Below, one piece after another: positions 1-5,004 of a stretch of DNA of 5,004 bases. The position numbers were made by a program, and so were the translations under genes. Source of the DNA: Candidatus Omnitrophota bacterium. Its GTDB lineage: Bacteria; Omnitrophota; Gorgyraeia; Gygaellales; Profunditerraquicolaceae. The stretch is taken from assembly GCA_030691585.1 (NCBI GenBank), contig JAUYEC010000152.1, positions 1-5,004 of the forward strand. Direction: 5' to 3'. The notes below the pieces were generated by a model, which made no database searches, was not told the DNA's origin, and saw only the letters and a list, made by a program, of their open reading frames with translations. The stretch's first letter is position 1. Every line of letters begins with the position of its first letter.

Positions 1-840
1 GAGATTCTTTAAGGTATCAAAATCCAGTTTTACCTGGGCGATAGAGCCGTCAGGCAGGACCACTCCGCCGTGTGAAGTACCGGTCTGGATCGAGATCTTG
101 CTGATACCGACCAAACCTTTGCGTAATTTTTCCTTGAACCCAGCCATAAACGCGCGCAGGTCCTCGGGCGTGGAATTCTGATGGCCGACCTCGCCGATCT
201 CACCACCCACCGAAACGTTCAGGCCGCGCGGCTGGATCTGACGGATGAACTGCGTCAATTTTGCGCAAACTTCGTAATTGGAGCGCTGCTGTTTCTTAAT
301 ATCCGGCTTGGAAAGATCAACCAGCGTGGAAGAATCAATATCAATGTTATAAAAACCCGCTGCCACTGACTCGCTGATCAGGGCTTTGATACCTGCGATC
401 TCCTTATCCGGGTCTTCCTTGAATTTTTTTGCATTAGCCTGGAAATGGTCGCCCTGAATGAACACCGGCCCGCGGTATCCTTCTTTTATCGCCGCAGCCA
501 GCACAACCGAAGAATATTCCAGGGGCGGCTGCGCGGTGTAACCCATCTCGGACTTGGCGATCTCAAAAATAAAAGCGCCGGCATTATTCTTGATGGCCAC
601 ACGGAAGATCGCGCGCGCAAGATCAAAGGTCAAAGCCCTTAAATTTATCGCGGGAACGGTAAAACCGTGGAATTCCCCCTTTCCTCGCGCGATATAAAAC
701 TCATGGATGCTGGCAGGGTATATCCCTTTCTTGTAGGCCATATCCAATATCTTTTTGGCCAGTTGTTTCTTAACTGCCAAATCATCGCTATTTATAAGTT
801 GTGTGACGATTTTAGTGATATCGAGCGGCTTCCTGCCCAT
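1..840 (-). CDS. Class II fructose-bisphosphate aldolase-like protein, 3' end cut by window edge
   Basis: Metal-dependent (class II) ketose-bisphosphate aldolase, expected to split fructose 1,6-bisphosphate into dihydroxyacetone phosphate and glyceraldehyde 3-phosphate in the cytosol. The reading frame is open from ATG at 840 to base 1: 280 residues with no stop, so the C-terminus is missing. I translated it by hand. Visible landmarks are VPAINLRA (residues 62-69), at the usual N-terminal strand; QGDH (129-132), matching the catalytic Asp and zinc His; GFYNIDIDSS (162-171); GGEIGEVG (212-219), the usual Glu/Gly-rich strand; and GTSHGG (254-259), carrying the next zinc His. The second His motif (GGSG type) would lie outside the window. 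About 60 residues precede the barrel start, longer than in E. coli FbaA. A Shine-Dalgarno AAAGGGGGAG (848-857) sits 7 nt before the ATG. The gene lies directly downstream of pfkA, which makes its presumed substrate. A GatZ/KbaZ-like or other ketose-bisphosphate aldolase is the main alternative; the fold is surer than the substrate. Confidence 0.8.
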   Translation of the reverse strand, partial: MGRKPLDITKIVTQLINSDDLAVKKQLAKKILDMAYKKGIYPASIHEFYIARGKGEFHGFTVPAINLRALTFDLARAIFRVAIKNNAGAFIFEIAKSEMGYTAQPPLEYSSVVLAAAIKEGYRGPVFIQGDHFQANAKKFKEDPDKEIAGIKALISESVAAGFYNIDIDSSTLVDLSKPDIKKQQRSNYEVCAKLTQFIRQIQPRGLNVSVGGEIGEVGHQNSTPEDLRAFMAGFKEKLRKGLVGISKISIQTGTSHGGVVLPDGSIAQVKLDFDTLKNL

Positions 841-866
841 TGTTGTTCTCCCCCTTTGCCAGATTT

Positions 867-897
867 TGTAGGGGCGGGTTTTAAACCCGCCCCTACA
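867..897. repeat. Perfect 31-nt palindrome (GTAGGGGCGGGTTT type)
   Basis: Two exact 15-nt arms (867-881 and 883-897, TGTAGGGGCGGGTTT and its complement) surround one central base at 882. It begins 3 nt after the pfkA stop on the coding strand and fills much of the 59-nt gap before the aldolase gene, leaving that gene's ribosome site free. The stem is strong and GC-rich, but no T-run follows on the minus strand (AAAATCTGG follows), so it does not look like a standard intrinsic terminator. From memory, near-identical palindromes are dispersed in many environmental bacterial genomes, which suggests a mobile REP-like element. It could still stabilise the 3' end of the pfkA message. Confidence 0.85.
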
Positions 898-899
898 GA

Positions 900-1859
900 T
901 TACGTTACTTGCTTAAGCAAGGTATAAAATTTCTCGACGTTAAGTTCCTTTTTCTTGATCGCGGTCTCAAAATCTATAACCGTGGTCTTATAACAACAGA
1001 AGCCGACGGCCAAATCCCTTTCTCCCCTTAATAAACAATCTACTGCCTCTGTGGCCAGGCGCAGGGCCAGGTCGCGGCTTAGGGCAGTGGGCCGGCCGCC
1101 TCTCTGCACATGCCCCAAGACTATTGGCCGCGTTTCAAGATTAGTCGTTTCGGTTATTTTCTTGGCGATATCCTCGGCAGAACCGGCGCCTTCAGCTACC
1201 ACAATGATCCAGCTGACCTTACCCCGGATATTTGCGTGGACGATATCGTGACAGATGGCTTGAAGATCAAATTTTTTCTCAGGAATAATTACTTCTTCGC
1301 ATCCGCCGGCAAGGGCCACGGCCAGGGCGATAAACCCGCAATCGCGGCCCATGACCTCGACTACAAATATCCTTTCCATGCTCGTTGCGGTGTCGCGGAC
1401 ATTATCAATCGCCCCAAGGGCGGTATTAATGGCAGTATCTGAGCCGATAGTAGTATCGATGCCGTTTATATCGTTATCAATGGATGCGGGCACGCCGATA
1501 CAAGGCACGTTATATTTTGTCCCGAATACATGCGCCGCCTTGAAACTGCCGTTTCCGCCGATGACTACCAATCCGTCAATAGCGTTTTTTTGTATGGTAG
1601 CGAACGCGCGGCGCTGGCCTTCCTCTTCAAAAAATTCCGGGCAGCGCGCGGTCTTTAAAATAGTACCGCCCTGATTGATGATGCCGGAGACTGAGCGGTG
1701 ATCCAACAACTTCAACTCTTCGTTGATCAGGCCCCACCAGCCGCGAAAGACCCCCATTACTTCCAATTTTTTAAAGATCCCGTAACGGACCACCGCGCGT
1801 ATTGCCGCGTTCATGCCGGGAGCGTCCCCACCTGTCGTCAATACTGCGATCCTTTTCAC
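900..1859 (-). CDS. pfkA: 6-phosphofructokinase, ATP-type (PfkA)
   Basis: Phosphorylates fructose 6-phosphate to fructose 1,6-bisphosphate, the committing step of glycolysis, in the cytosol. At 319 residues it matches the usual bacterial PfkA length. Visible motifs are LTTGGDAPGMNAAIR (7-21, nucleotide loop), TARCPEF (70-76, with the substrate/effector Arg-72), GGNGS (101-105), PASIDND (124-130, with catalytic Asp-128), TIGSDTA (137-143), MGRDCG (170-175), VAEG with Glu-223, and GHVQRGG (249-255). Gly-104 and the absence of Lys before SIDND favour ATP over pyrophosphate as phosphoryl donor. One oddity is Asn-103, where E. coli and Bacillus enzymes have the Mg-binding Asp of GGDGS. The start is GTG at 1859, which gives the canonical N-terminus and has a good Shine-Dalgarno upstream. 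The neighbour downstream is an aldolase-like gene acting on its product; ahcY lies 102 nt upstream. Confidence 0.97.
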   Translation of the reverse strand: MKRIAVLTTGGDAPGMNAAIRAVVRYGIFKKLEVMGVFRGWWGLINEELKLLDHRSVSGIINQGGTILKTARCPEFFEEEGQRRAFATIQKNAIDGLVVIGGNGSFKAAHVFGTKYNVPCIGVPASIDNDINGIDTTIGSDTAINTALGAIDNVRDTATSMERIFVVEVMGRDCGFIALAVALAGGCEEVIIPEKKFDLQAICHDIVHANIRGKVSWIIVVAEGAGSAEDIAKKITETTNLETRPIVLGHVQRGGRPTALSRDLALRLATEAVDCLLRGERDLAVGFCCYKTTVIDFETAIKKKELNVEKFYTLLKQVT

Positions 1860-1864
1860 AAAAA

Positions 1865-1874
1865 CACCTTCCTT
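1865..1874 (-). promoter_or_regulatory. Ribosome binding site of pfkA, supports GTG start
   Basis: On the minus strand, AAGGAAGGTG lies 5 nt before the GTG at 1859. It supports this start, and the protein then begins MKRIAVLTTGG exactly as expected for the family. The site begins about 7 nt after the inverted repeat in this gap, so the repeat does not overlap it. Confidence 0.75.
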
Positions 1875-1881
1875 ATCTTTG

Positions 1882-1960
1882 GTCGTCCGTATTTCGTCGT
1901 TCGTATTTCGTTAACTTCTTACGATTTTACGAAATACGATATACGGACGACGAACGACGG
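1882..1960. repeat. Imperfect inverted repeat of GTCGTCCGTAT / TCGTATTTCGT modules
   Basis: This fills most of the gap between ahcY and pfkA. The outer arms GTCGTCCGTAT (1882-1892) and ATACGGACGAC (1941-1951) are exact complements over 11 nt. The inner arms TCGTATTTCGT (1901-1911) and ACGAAATACGA (1929-1939) are also exact over 11 nt. They are separated by 8 nt on the left and 1 nt on the right, with a 17-nt loop at 1912-1928. A further CGTCGTTCG-type word follows on the right (1950-1960), ending next to the ahcY stop. The same modules recur at 3235-3341. No T-run follows the stem on the minus strand, so terminator function is not supported. It is probably a dispersed non-coding repeat. Confidence 0.8.
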
Positions 1961-1961
1961 A

Positions 1962-3218
1962 TTAAGTTCCCATCTCCCAGCTAGACAAATATTTTTTCTG
2001 TTCCGCCGTCAACGTATCTATTTTTATCCCCATAGAATCTAATTTCAGCGCCGCAATATTACTGTCAATGGCATCCGGAACTTTATAGACGTCGTTTTTC
2101 AGGTCTAAGTGATTCTTAACCATATACTCGGCGCCCAGCGCCTGATTGGCAAAAGACATATCCATGACCTGCGCCGGATGGCCTTCGGCGGCGGCAAGGT
2201 TAATAAGACGGCCTTCACCCAAAAGGTAGATCTTGCGGCCGTCCTTTAAGGTATATTCGTCGCAAAAATCGCGGATCTCTTTTTTGGCCTTGCTCAATTT
2301 TTCCAGCGCCGAAATCTCAAGTTCCACGTTAAAATGCCCGGAATTGCAAACGATGGCGCCGTTCTTCATCACTTGGAAATGTTCGCCGCGGATAACATTG
2401 ATATCCCCGGTAACGGTGACAAAGATATCTCCGATGCCGGCAGCCTCTTTTATCGGCATGGCCTCAAAACCATCCATGGTCGCTTCCAAGGCGCGCAGCG
2501 GATCGACCTCTATCACGATGACCTTAGCACCCAGGCCCTTTGCCCGCATCGCCACACCCTTGCCGCACCAGCCGTAACCGCAAACCACAAAGTTGCTTCC
2601 CGCGACCAGCTTATTGGTAGCGCGAATAATGCCGTCTATGGTAGACTGTCCCGTGCCATAGCGGTTATCAAATAAATGCTTGGTCATGGCGTCGTTTACG
2701 GCAATGATCGGGTAGCGCAATTTACCTTCTTTTGCCAGCGCGCGCAGGCGGATAACGCCGGTAGTAGTCTCCTCTGTGCCGCCTATTATGTTTTTGTGCT
2801 CGCAAGCCGGCCGCTGATGAATAGTGCTGACTAAATCCGCTCCGTCATCCATGGTGATATCGGGCTTAGTGGCCAGGACCGCGTTGATATGCTTATAATA
2901 GGTATCGGTATCTTCGCCTTTGATGGCAAAAACCGCGATCCCCAGGTCTTTGGCCAGGCTGGCGGCCACATCGTCCTGCGTAGAAAGCGGATTTGAGGCG
3001 CAAACAAAGACTTCCGCACCGCCCGATTTTAGGACCTCCATCAGTACCCCGGTTTCAGTGGTAACATGCAGGCAGGCGGCTACTTTAAGCCCGGCAAGCG
3101 GCTTCTCTTTTTTAAAACGCTCCCCAATCAGTGCCAGCACAGGCATATTGTTAGACGCCCACTCGATGCGTAAAGCGCCTTTTTTGGCTAATTTGATATC
3201 CTTAATATCGTAGTTCAA
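1962..3218 (-). CDS. ahcY: Adenosylhomocysteinase (S-adenosylhomocysteine hydrolase)
   Basis: Reversibly hydrolyses S-adenosylhomocysteine to homocysteine and adenosine using tightly bound NAD, relieving product inhibition of methyltransferases. At 418 residues it is at the short end of the family. Visible motifs are LHVTTETGVL (50-59, substrate His/Thr), DDGADLV (124-130), GGTEETTTGV (146-155, catalytic Glu), VNDAMTKHLFDNRYG (174-188, with Lys-180, Asp-184 and Asn-185), the NAD loop GYGWCGKG (214-221) followed by EVDP (237-240), NSGHFNVEL (292-300), and NLAAAEGHPAQVMD (340-353). GYGWCGKG, Thr-189 where the human enzyme has Cys, and an end at WEMGT without the Lys/Tyr tail resemble the Thermotoga/archaeal branch. 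TTG at 3218 is chosen because an AGGAGG lies 7 nt upstream and the N-terminus fits the family. It sits downstream of metK, so the two SAM-cycle genes are adjacent. Some archaeal relatives prefer S-inosylhomocysteine, which cannot be excluded here. Confidence 0.97.
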   Translation of the reverse strand: MNYDIKDIKLAKKGALRIEWASNNMPVLALIGERFKKEKPLAGLKVAACLHVTTETGVLMEVLKSGGAEVFVCASNPLSTQDDVAASLAKDLGIAVFAIKGEDTDTYYKHINAVLATKPDITMDDGADLVSTIHQRPACEHKNIIGGTEETTTGVIRLRALAKEGKLRYPIIAVNDAMTKHLFDNRYGTGQSTIDGIIRATNKLVAGSNFVVCGYGWCGKGVAMRAKGLGAKVIVIEVDPLRALEATMDGFEAMPIKEAAGIGDIFVTVTGDINVIRGEHFQVMKNGAIVCNSGHFNVELEISALEKLSKAKKEIRDFCDEYTLKDGRKIYLLGEGRLINLAAAEGHPAQVMDMSFANQALGAEYMVKNHLDLKNDVYKVPDAIDSNIAALKLDSMGIKIDTLTAEQKKYLSSWEMGT

Positions 3219-3225
3219 AATAATT

Positions 3226-3231
3226 CCTCCT
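3226..3231 (-). promoter_or_regulatory. Ribosome binding site of ahcY, decides the TTG start
   Basis: A full AGGAGG on the minus strand ends 7 nt before TTG at 3218. No ATG or GTG occurs in frame just upstream; the codons there read ATA GGA GGA ATT ATT. TTG is therefore the best start. Confidence 0.85.
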
Positions 3232-3234
3232 ATT

Positions 3235-3341
3235 TTGTCGTTCGTCGTTCGTTTACCCCGAGCGAAGTCGAGGGGCCATCCGTCGTTCGTCGTCAGCGGA
3301 ACATCGTCTACGATATACGAAATACGGACGACGGACGACGA
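3235..3341. repeat. Imperfect inverted repeat of GTCGTTCGT words, composite
   Basis: This occupies most of the 139-nt gap between metK and ahcY. The left arm 3235-3252 and right arm 3324-3341 are complementary at 15 of 18 positions, and all three differences are C/T transitions. A third copy, CGTCGTTCGTCGTC (3281-3294), can pair with the same right arm at 13 of 14 positions, so alternative folds are possible. The right part (about 3309-3341) shares the ACGATATACG, ACGAAATACG and GACGACG modules with the repeat at 1882-1960. A different palindromic element sits inside it at 3256-3275. There is no T-run on the minus strand and no recognisable SAM or SAH riboswitch core. Confidence 0.75.
3256..3275. 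repeat. CCCCGAGCGAAGTCGAGGGG element
   Basis: A 20-nt imperfect palindrome with CCCC/GGGG ends around GAGCGAAGTCGA. From memory, words of the form CCGAGCGAAGTCGAGGG are widely dispersed in intergenic DNA of many bacteria, so I read it as a short dispersed repeat. Both sides are flanked by GTCGTTCGT-type sequence, which suggests it was inserted into, or assembled together with, the larger repeat. Its pairing is too short and interrupted to call a terminator. Confidence 0.6.
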
Positions 3342-3357
3342 AACGGTCGATATTATC

Positions 3358-4527
3358 TTACAACTTCGCTGCTGCCTTCTTTAATGTCGCCGCTTTGTTC
3401 GTGCTCTCCCAGCTGAACTCCGGCTCGGTCCTGCCGAAATGGCCGTAGCAGGCGGTCTTTAAATATATCGGCCGCAAAAGATCCAGCTCCTTTATCATCC
3501 CTTTAGGAGTCAGGTCAAAATTTTCGCTGATCAATTTGGCAAAAGACGCTTCAGACAATTTTGACGTGCCAAAGGTATCCACCATTACCGCAAGCGGCTC
3601 AGCCTTACCTATAACATAGGCGATGTGCACTAGACACTTGTCCGCAAGCCCAGCGGCCACGATATTCTTTGCGACATACCTGCCCATATAAGCGGCAGAG
3701 CGGTCCACCTTAGTCGGGTCTTTTCCGGAAAAGGCGCCTCCGCCGGGTGCTGCGACACCGCCATAGGTATCCACGACGATTTTTCTGCCGGTCATACCGG
3801 TGTCTGACTGCGGGCCGCCGATAAGGAATTTTCCCGTCTGATTGACGTAGTATTTCGTATCCTTATCCACCAGGCCCTTTAAAACGGGCCTTGCGATCTC
3901 TTCGATCATTTCCTGGCGCGCTTTTTTGGTGATCATTTCACCTGTATCGTCCAAGATTTCGTCGGTATGCTGACAAGCCACGACTACCGAATCAACTCTT
4001 TTGGGTAAGCCGTCATGATATTCTACGCTCACCTGAGACTTGCAGTCCGGGCCGAGATATTTGAGGATTCCGGTCCTTCTTACTTCTGCTGTGCGCGCCA
4101 CTAATTTATGCGCCAGCATGATCGGCAGAGGCATCAATTCCGGAGTTTCGCGGCAGGCAAAACCGACCATAAAACCCTGGTCACCTGCTCCGCCCTTGTC
4201 TACGCCCTGCGCTATATCCGGAGACTGTGAGTTAATAGTATTGATTATGGCGCAGGTATGGTAATCAAAGCCGTAACGCGGATGCACATAACCTATGCCT
4301 TCAATGATCTTACGCGCCAATTTTGGAATATCCACATAAGCGGTGGTAGTGATCTCACCGCCCACGATCAATAATCCCATTGTAACATACGTCTCACAGG
4401 CGACCCTGCCGTATGGGTCCTGCCTTAAAACCTCATCTAATACCCCATCGGATATCTGGTCGCAAAGTTTATCCGGATGGCCCTCTCCCACCGACTCAGA
4501 AGTAAAGAAATGTTTCCGTGAAGCCAT
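3358..4527 (-). CDS. metK: S-adenosylmethionine synthetase (methionine adenosyltransferase)
   Basis: Makes S-adenosylmethionine from methionine and ATP, releasing phosphate and pyrophosphate; cytosolic, normally a tetramer using Mg and K ions. At 389 residues it is close to E. coli MetK (384). The three-part family pattern is intact: FTSESVGEGHPDKLCDQISD (8-27, with His-17, Asp-19 and Lys-20), ACETYVTMG (43-51, with the cation-site Glu-45), the active-site loop SQSPDIAQGVD (100-110), GAGDQG (113-118), GGPQSDTGMTGRK (237-249), the phosphate-binding GGGAFSGKDPTKVDRSAAY (262-280), and YGHFGR (361-366). ATG at 4527 has an AGGAGG (4533-4538) 5 nt upstream. Only 13 nt separate it from the nucleotidyltransferase gene, so the two are very probably co-transcribed. 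No SAM riboswitch can fit in that gap. ahcY, which removes the by-product of SAM use, follows downstream. Confidence 0.98.
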   Translation of the reverse strand: MASRKHFFTSESVGEGHPDKLCDQISDGVLDEVLRQDPYGRVACETYVTMGLLIVGGEITTTAYVDIPKLARKIIEGIGYVHPRYGFDYHTCAIINTINSQSPDIAQGVDKGGAGDQGFMVGFACRETPELMPLPIMLAHKLVARTAEVRRTGILKYLGPDCKSQVSVEYHDGLPKRVDSVVVACQHTDEILDDTGEMITKKARQEMIEEIARPVLKGLVDKDTKYYVNQTGKFLIGGPQSDTGMTGRKIVVDTYGGVAAPGGGAFSGKDPTKVDRSAAYMGRYVAKNIVAAGLADKCLVHIAYVIGKAEPLAVMVDTFGTSKLSEASFAKLISENFDLTPKGMIKELDLLRPIYLKTACYGHFGRTEPEFSWESTNKAATLKKAAAKL

Positions 4528-4540
4528 TTGTTCCTCCTTT

Positions 4541-5004
4541 TTAGTTTTTGAAATCCCTTTTAGCTTCGTTTAAAAATTTATGGTCGCCGATATCATACCA
4601 ACGCCCCTGAAAAGTAAAACCGTATATCGCAACCTTGCTCTTAAGCCAGCGTATATAGGAACCCGTGGTATCGTTCCCTGTCGATTTGTCCAACACGTAT
4701 TTTTTTACCAGGCCAAGCTTGTCCTTTGGAAAATAATACAGGCACATCGCCACAAGTGTTGAGGCCGGCTTCTTTGGTTTTTCCTGAAAGTCCACTATCC
4801 GGGATCCATCATTCATCCTGATGACGCCATAATGGCGCGCTTCGGATTTATTGTGGATATCGTAGGCGCCGATCACCGGGCTGCCTGGTTTGCTGCCTGC
4901 AAAACTTAGGAAATCCCGGATGTCCCCGTTAAAAAGATTGTCACCGCCAACAACCAGAAGATCGTCTTTGATACGCTTTTTGGTAATAGCAAAATCCATA
5001 TCGC
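4541..5004 (-). CDS. Sugar-phosphate nucleotidyltransferase, C-terminal part (start outside window)
   Basis: Member of the RmlA/GalU-like nucleotidyltransferase family, which joins a sugar 1-phosphate to an NTP to give an activated nucleotide sugar and pyrophosphate, for glycan or envelope synthesis. Only the last 153 residues are present; the frame stays open through the window edge, and Met at 4999 looks internal because the N-terminal GGxGTRL loop and uridine/thymidine pocket are missing. Numbering from the first whole codon, visible motifs are VVGGDNLF (17-24, with the metal-binding Asp), HYGVI (57-61), FQEKPKKP (72-79), and GRWYDIGD (133-140, with the second metal Asp) followed by an A-rich end helix (FLNEA). 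GSYIRWL precedes the last motif. The sugar and base cannot be read from this fragment; glucose 1-phosphate with dTTP or UTP is the usual case. The TAA at 4541 abuts the metK ribosome site, suggesting translational coupling. Confidence 0.9.
   Translation of the reverse strand, partial: DMDFAITKKRIKDDLLVVGGDNLFNGDIRDFLSFAGSKPGSPVIGAYDIHNKSEARHYGVIRMNDGSRIVDFQEKPKKPASTLVAMCLYYFPKDKLGLVKKYVLDKSTGNDTTGSYIRWLKSKVAIYGFTFQGRWYDIGDHKFLNEAKRDFKN

Noticed and set aside
867..897. Intrinsic terminator between pfkA and the aldolase gene
   Set aside because: The stem is strong, but the minus strand continues AAAATCTGG with no T-run, and the next gene's ribosome site follows closely.
667..927. Plus-strand reading frame of 86 residues running through the palindrome, ending in FVGAGFKPAPT-like sequence
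   Set aside because: It lies antisense to the aldolase and pfkA genes, and its end is simply the translated palindromic repeat; no family resemblance otherwise.
1882..1951. Terminator after ahcY
   Set aside because: The hairpin is interrupted by an 8/1 internal loop and a 17-nt loop, and no T-run follows on the coding strand.
1698..2042. Plus-strand frames of 114 and 60 residues across the ahcY-pfkA gap
   Set aside because: They are antisense to real genes and their middle is translated repeat; no ribosome site or recognisable domain.
3235..3341. CRISPR array
   Set aside because: The repeat words are short, overlapping and inverted, with no regular unit length or unique spacers.
3219..3357. 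Possible SAH or SAM riboswitch upstream of ahcY
   Set aside because: The gap is taken up by GTCGTTCGT repeats and the GAGCGAAGTCGA element. I could not find the conserved core of an SAH or SAM riboswitch. A covariance-model search would settle it.
3344..3357. Minus-strand AT-rich GATAATAT just after the metK stop as a -10 box for ahcY
   Set aside because: No convincing -35 partner at the right spacing; a single AT-rich hexamer is not enough to call a promoter.
4040..4264. Plus-strand frame of 74 residues, and similar ones at 2233-2675 and 2920-3213
   Set aside because: Shadows of metK and ahcY; the opposite strand codes for intact, well-conserved enzymes across these spans.

Overview
This window is a run of five genes, all on the minus strand. 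It looks like chromosomal housekeeping sequence from an uncultured, moderate-GC bacterium. My best guess for lineage is Omnitrophota (OP3) or a similar candidate phylum. That is inference from protein style, the Thermotoga/archaeal-like SAH hydrolase and the type of intergenic palindromic repeats; no marker gene here proves it. No RNA gene, insertion sequence, CRISPR array, phage gene or defence system is visible.

In transcription order (right to left) the layout is: (1) the C-terminal part of a sugar-phosphate nucleotidyltransferase, 5004-4541, whose start lies outside the window; (2) metK, S-adenosylmethionine synthetase, 4527-3358, only 13 nt after gene 1; (3) a 139-nt gap with a GTCGTTCGT-type inverted repeat that holds a second palindromic element; (4) ahcY, S-adenosylhomocysteine hydrolase, 3218-1962, with a TTG start; (5) a 102-nt gap with a related inverted repeat; (6) pfkA, ATP-type 6-phosphofructokinase, 1859-900, with a GTG start; (7) a 59-nt gap with a perfect 31-nt palindrome; (8) a class II fructose-bisphosphate aldolase-like gene, 840 to beyond position 1, cut at its 3' end. 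Genes fill nearly everything, and no gene-free stretch exceeds 300 nt.

Functionally there are two pairs. MetK makes S-adenosylmethionine, and AhcY removes the S-adenosylhomocysteine left after methyl transfer. PfkA makes fructose 1,6-bisphosphate, and the aldolase-like enzyme is expected to cleave it. The nucleotidyltransferase would draw on sugar phosphates for envelope or glycan precursors. Shared orientation and good Shine-Dalgarno sites fit co-transcription, but each of the three larger gaps contains a palindromic repeat, and I cannot tell whether transcription reads through them.

The least ordinary content is the intergenic repeats: three sequence types in three successive gaps, one apparently nested in another. 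A Mg-site Asp-to-Asn change in PfkA and an N-terminally extended, divergent aldolase are secondary points. I did not find an undescribed multi-gene system.
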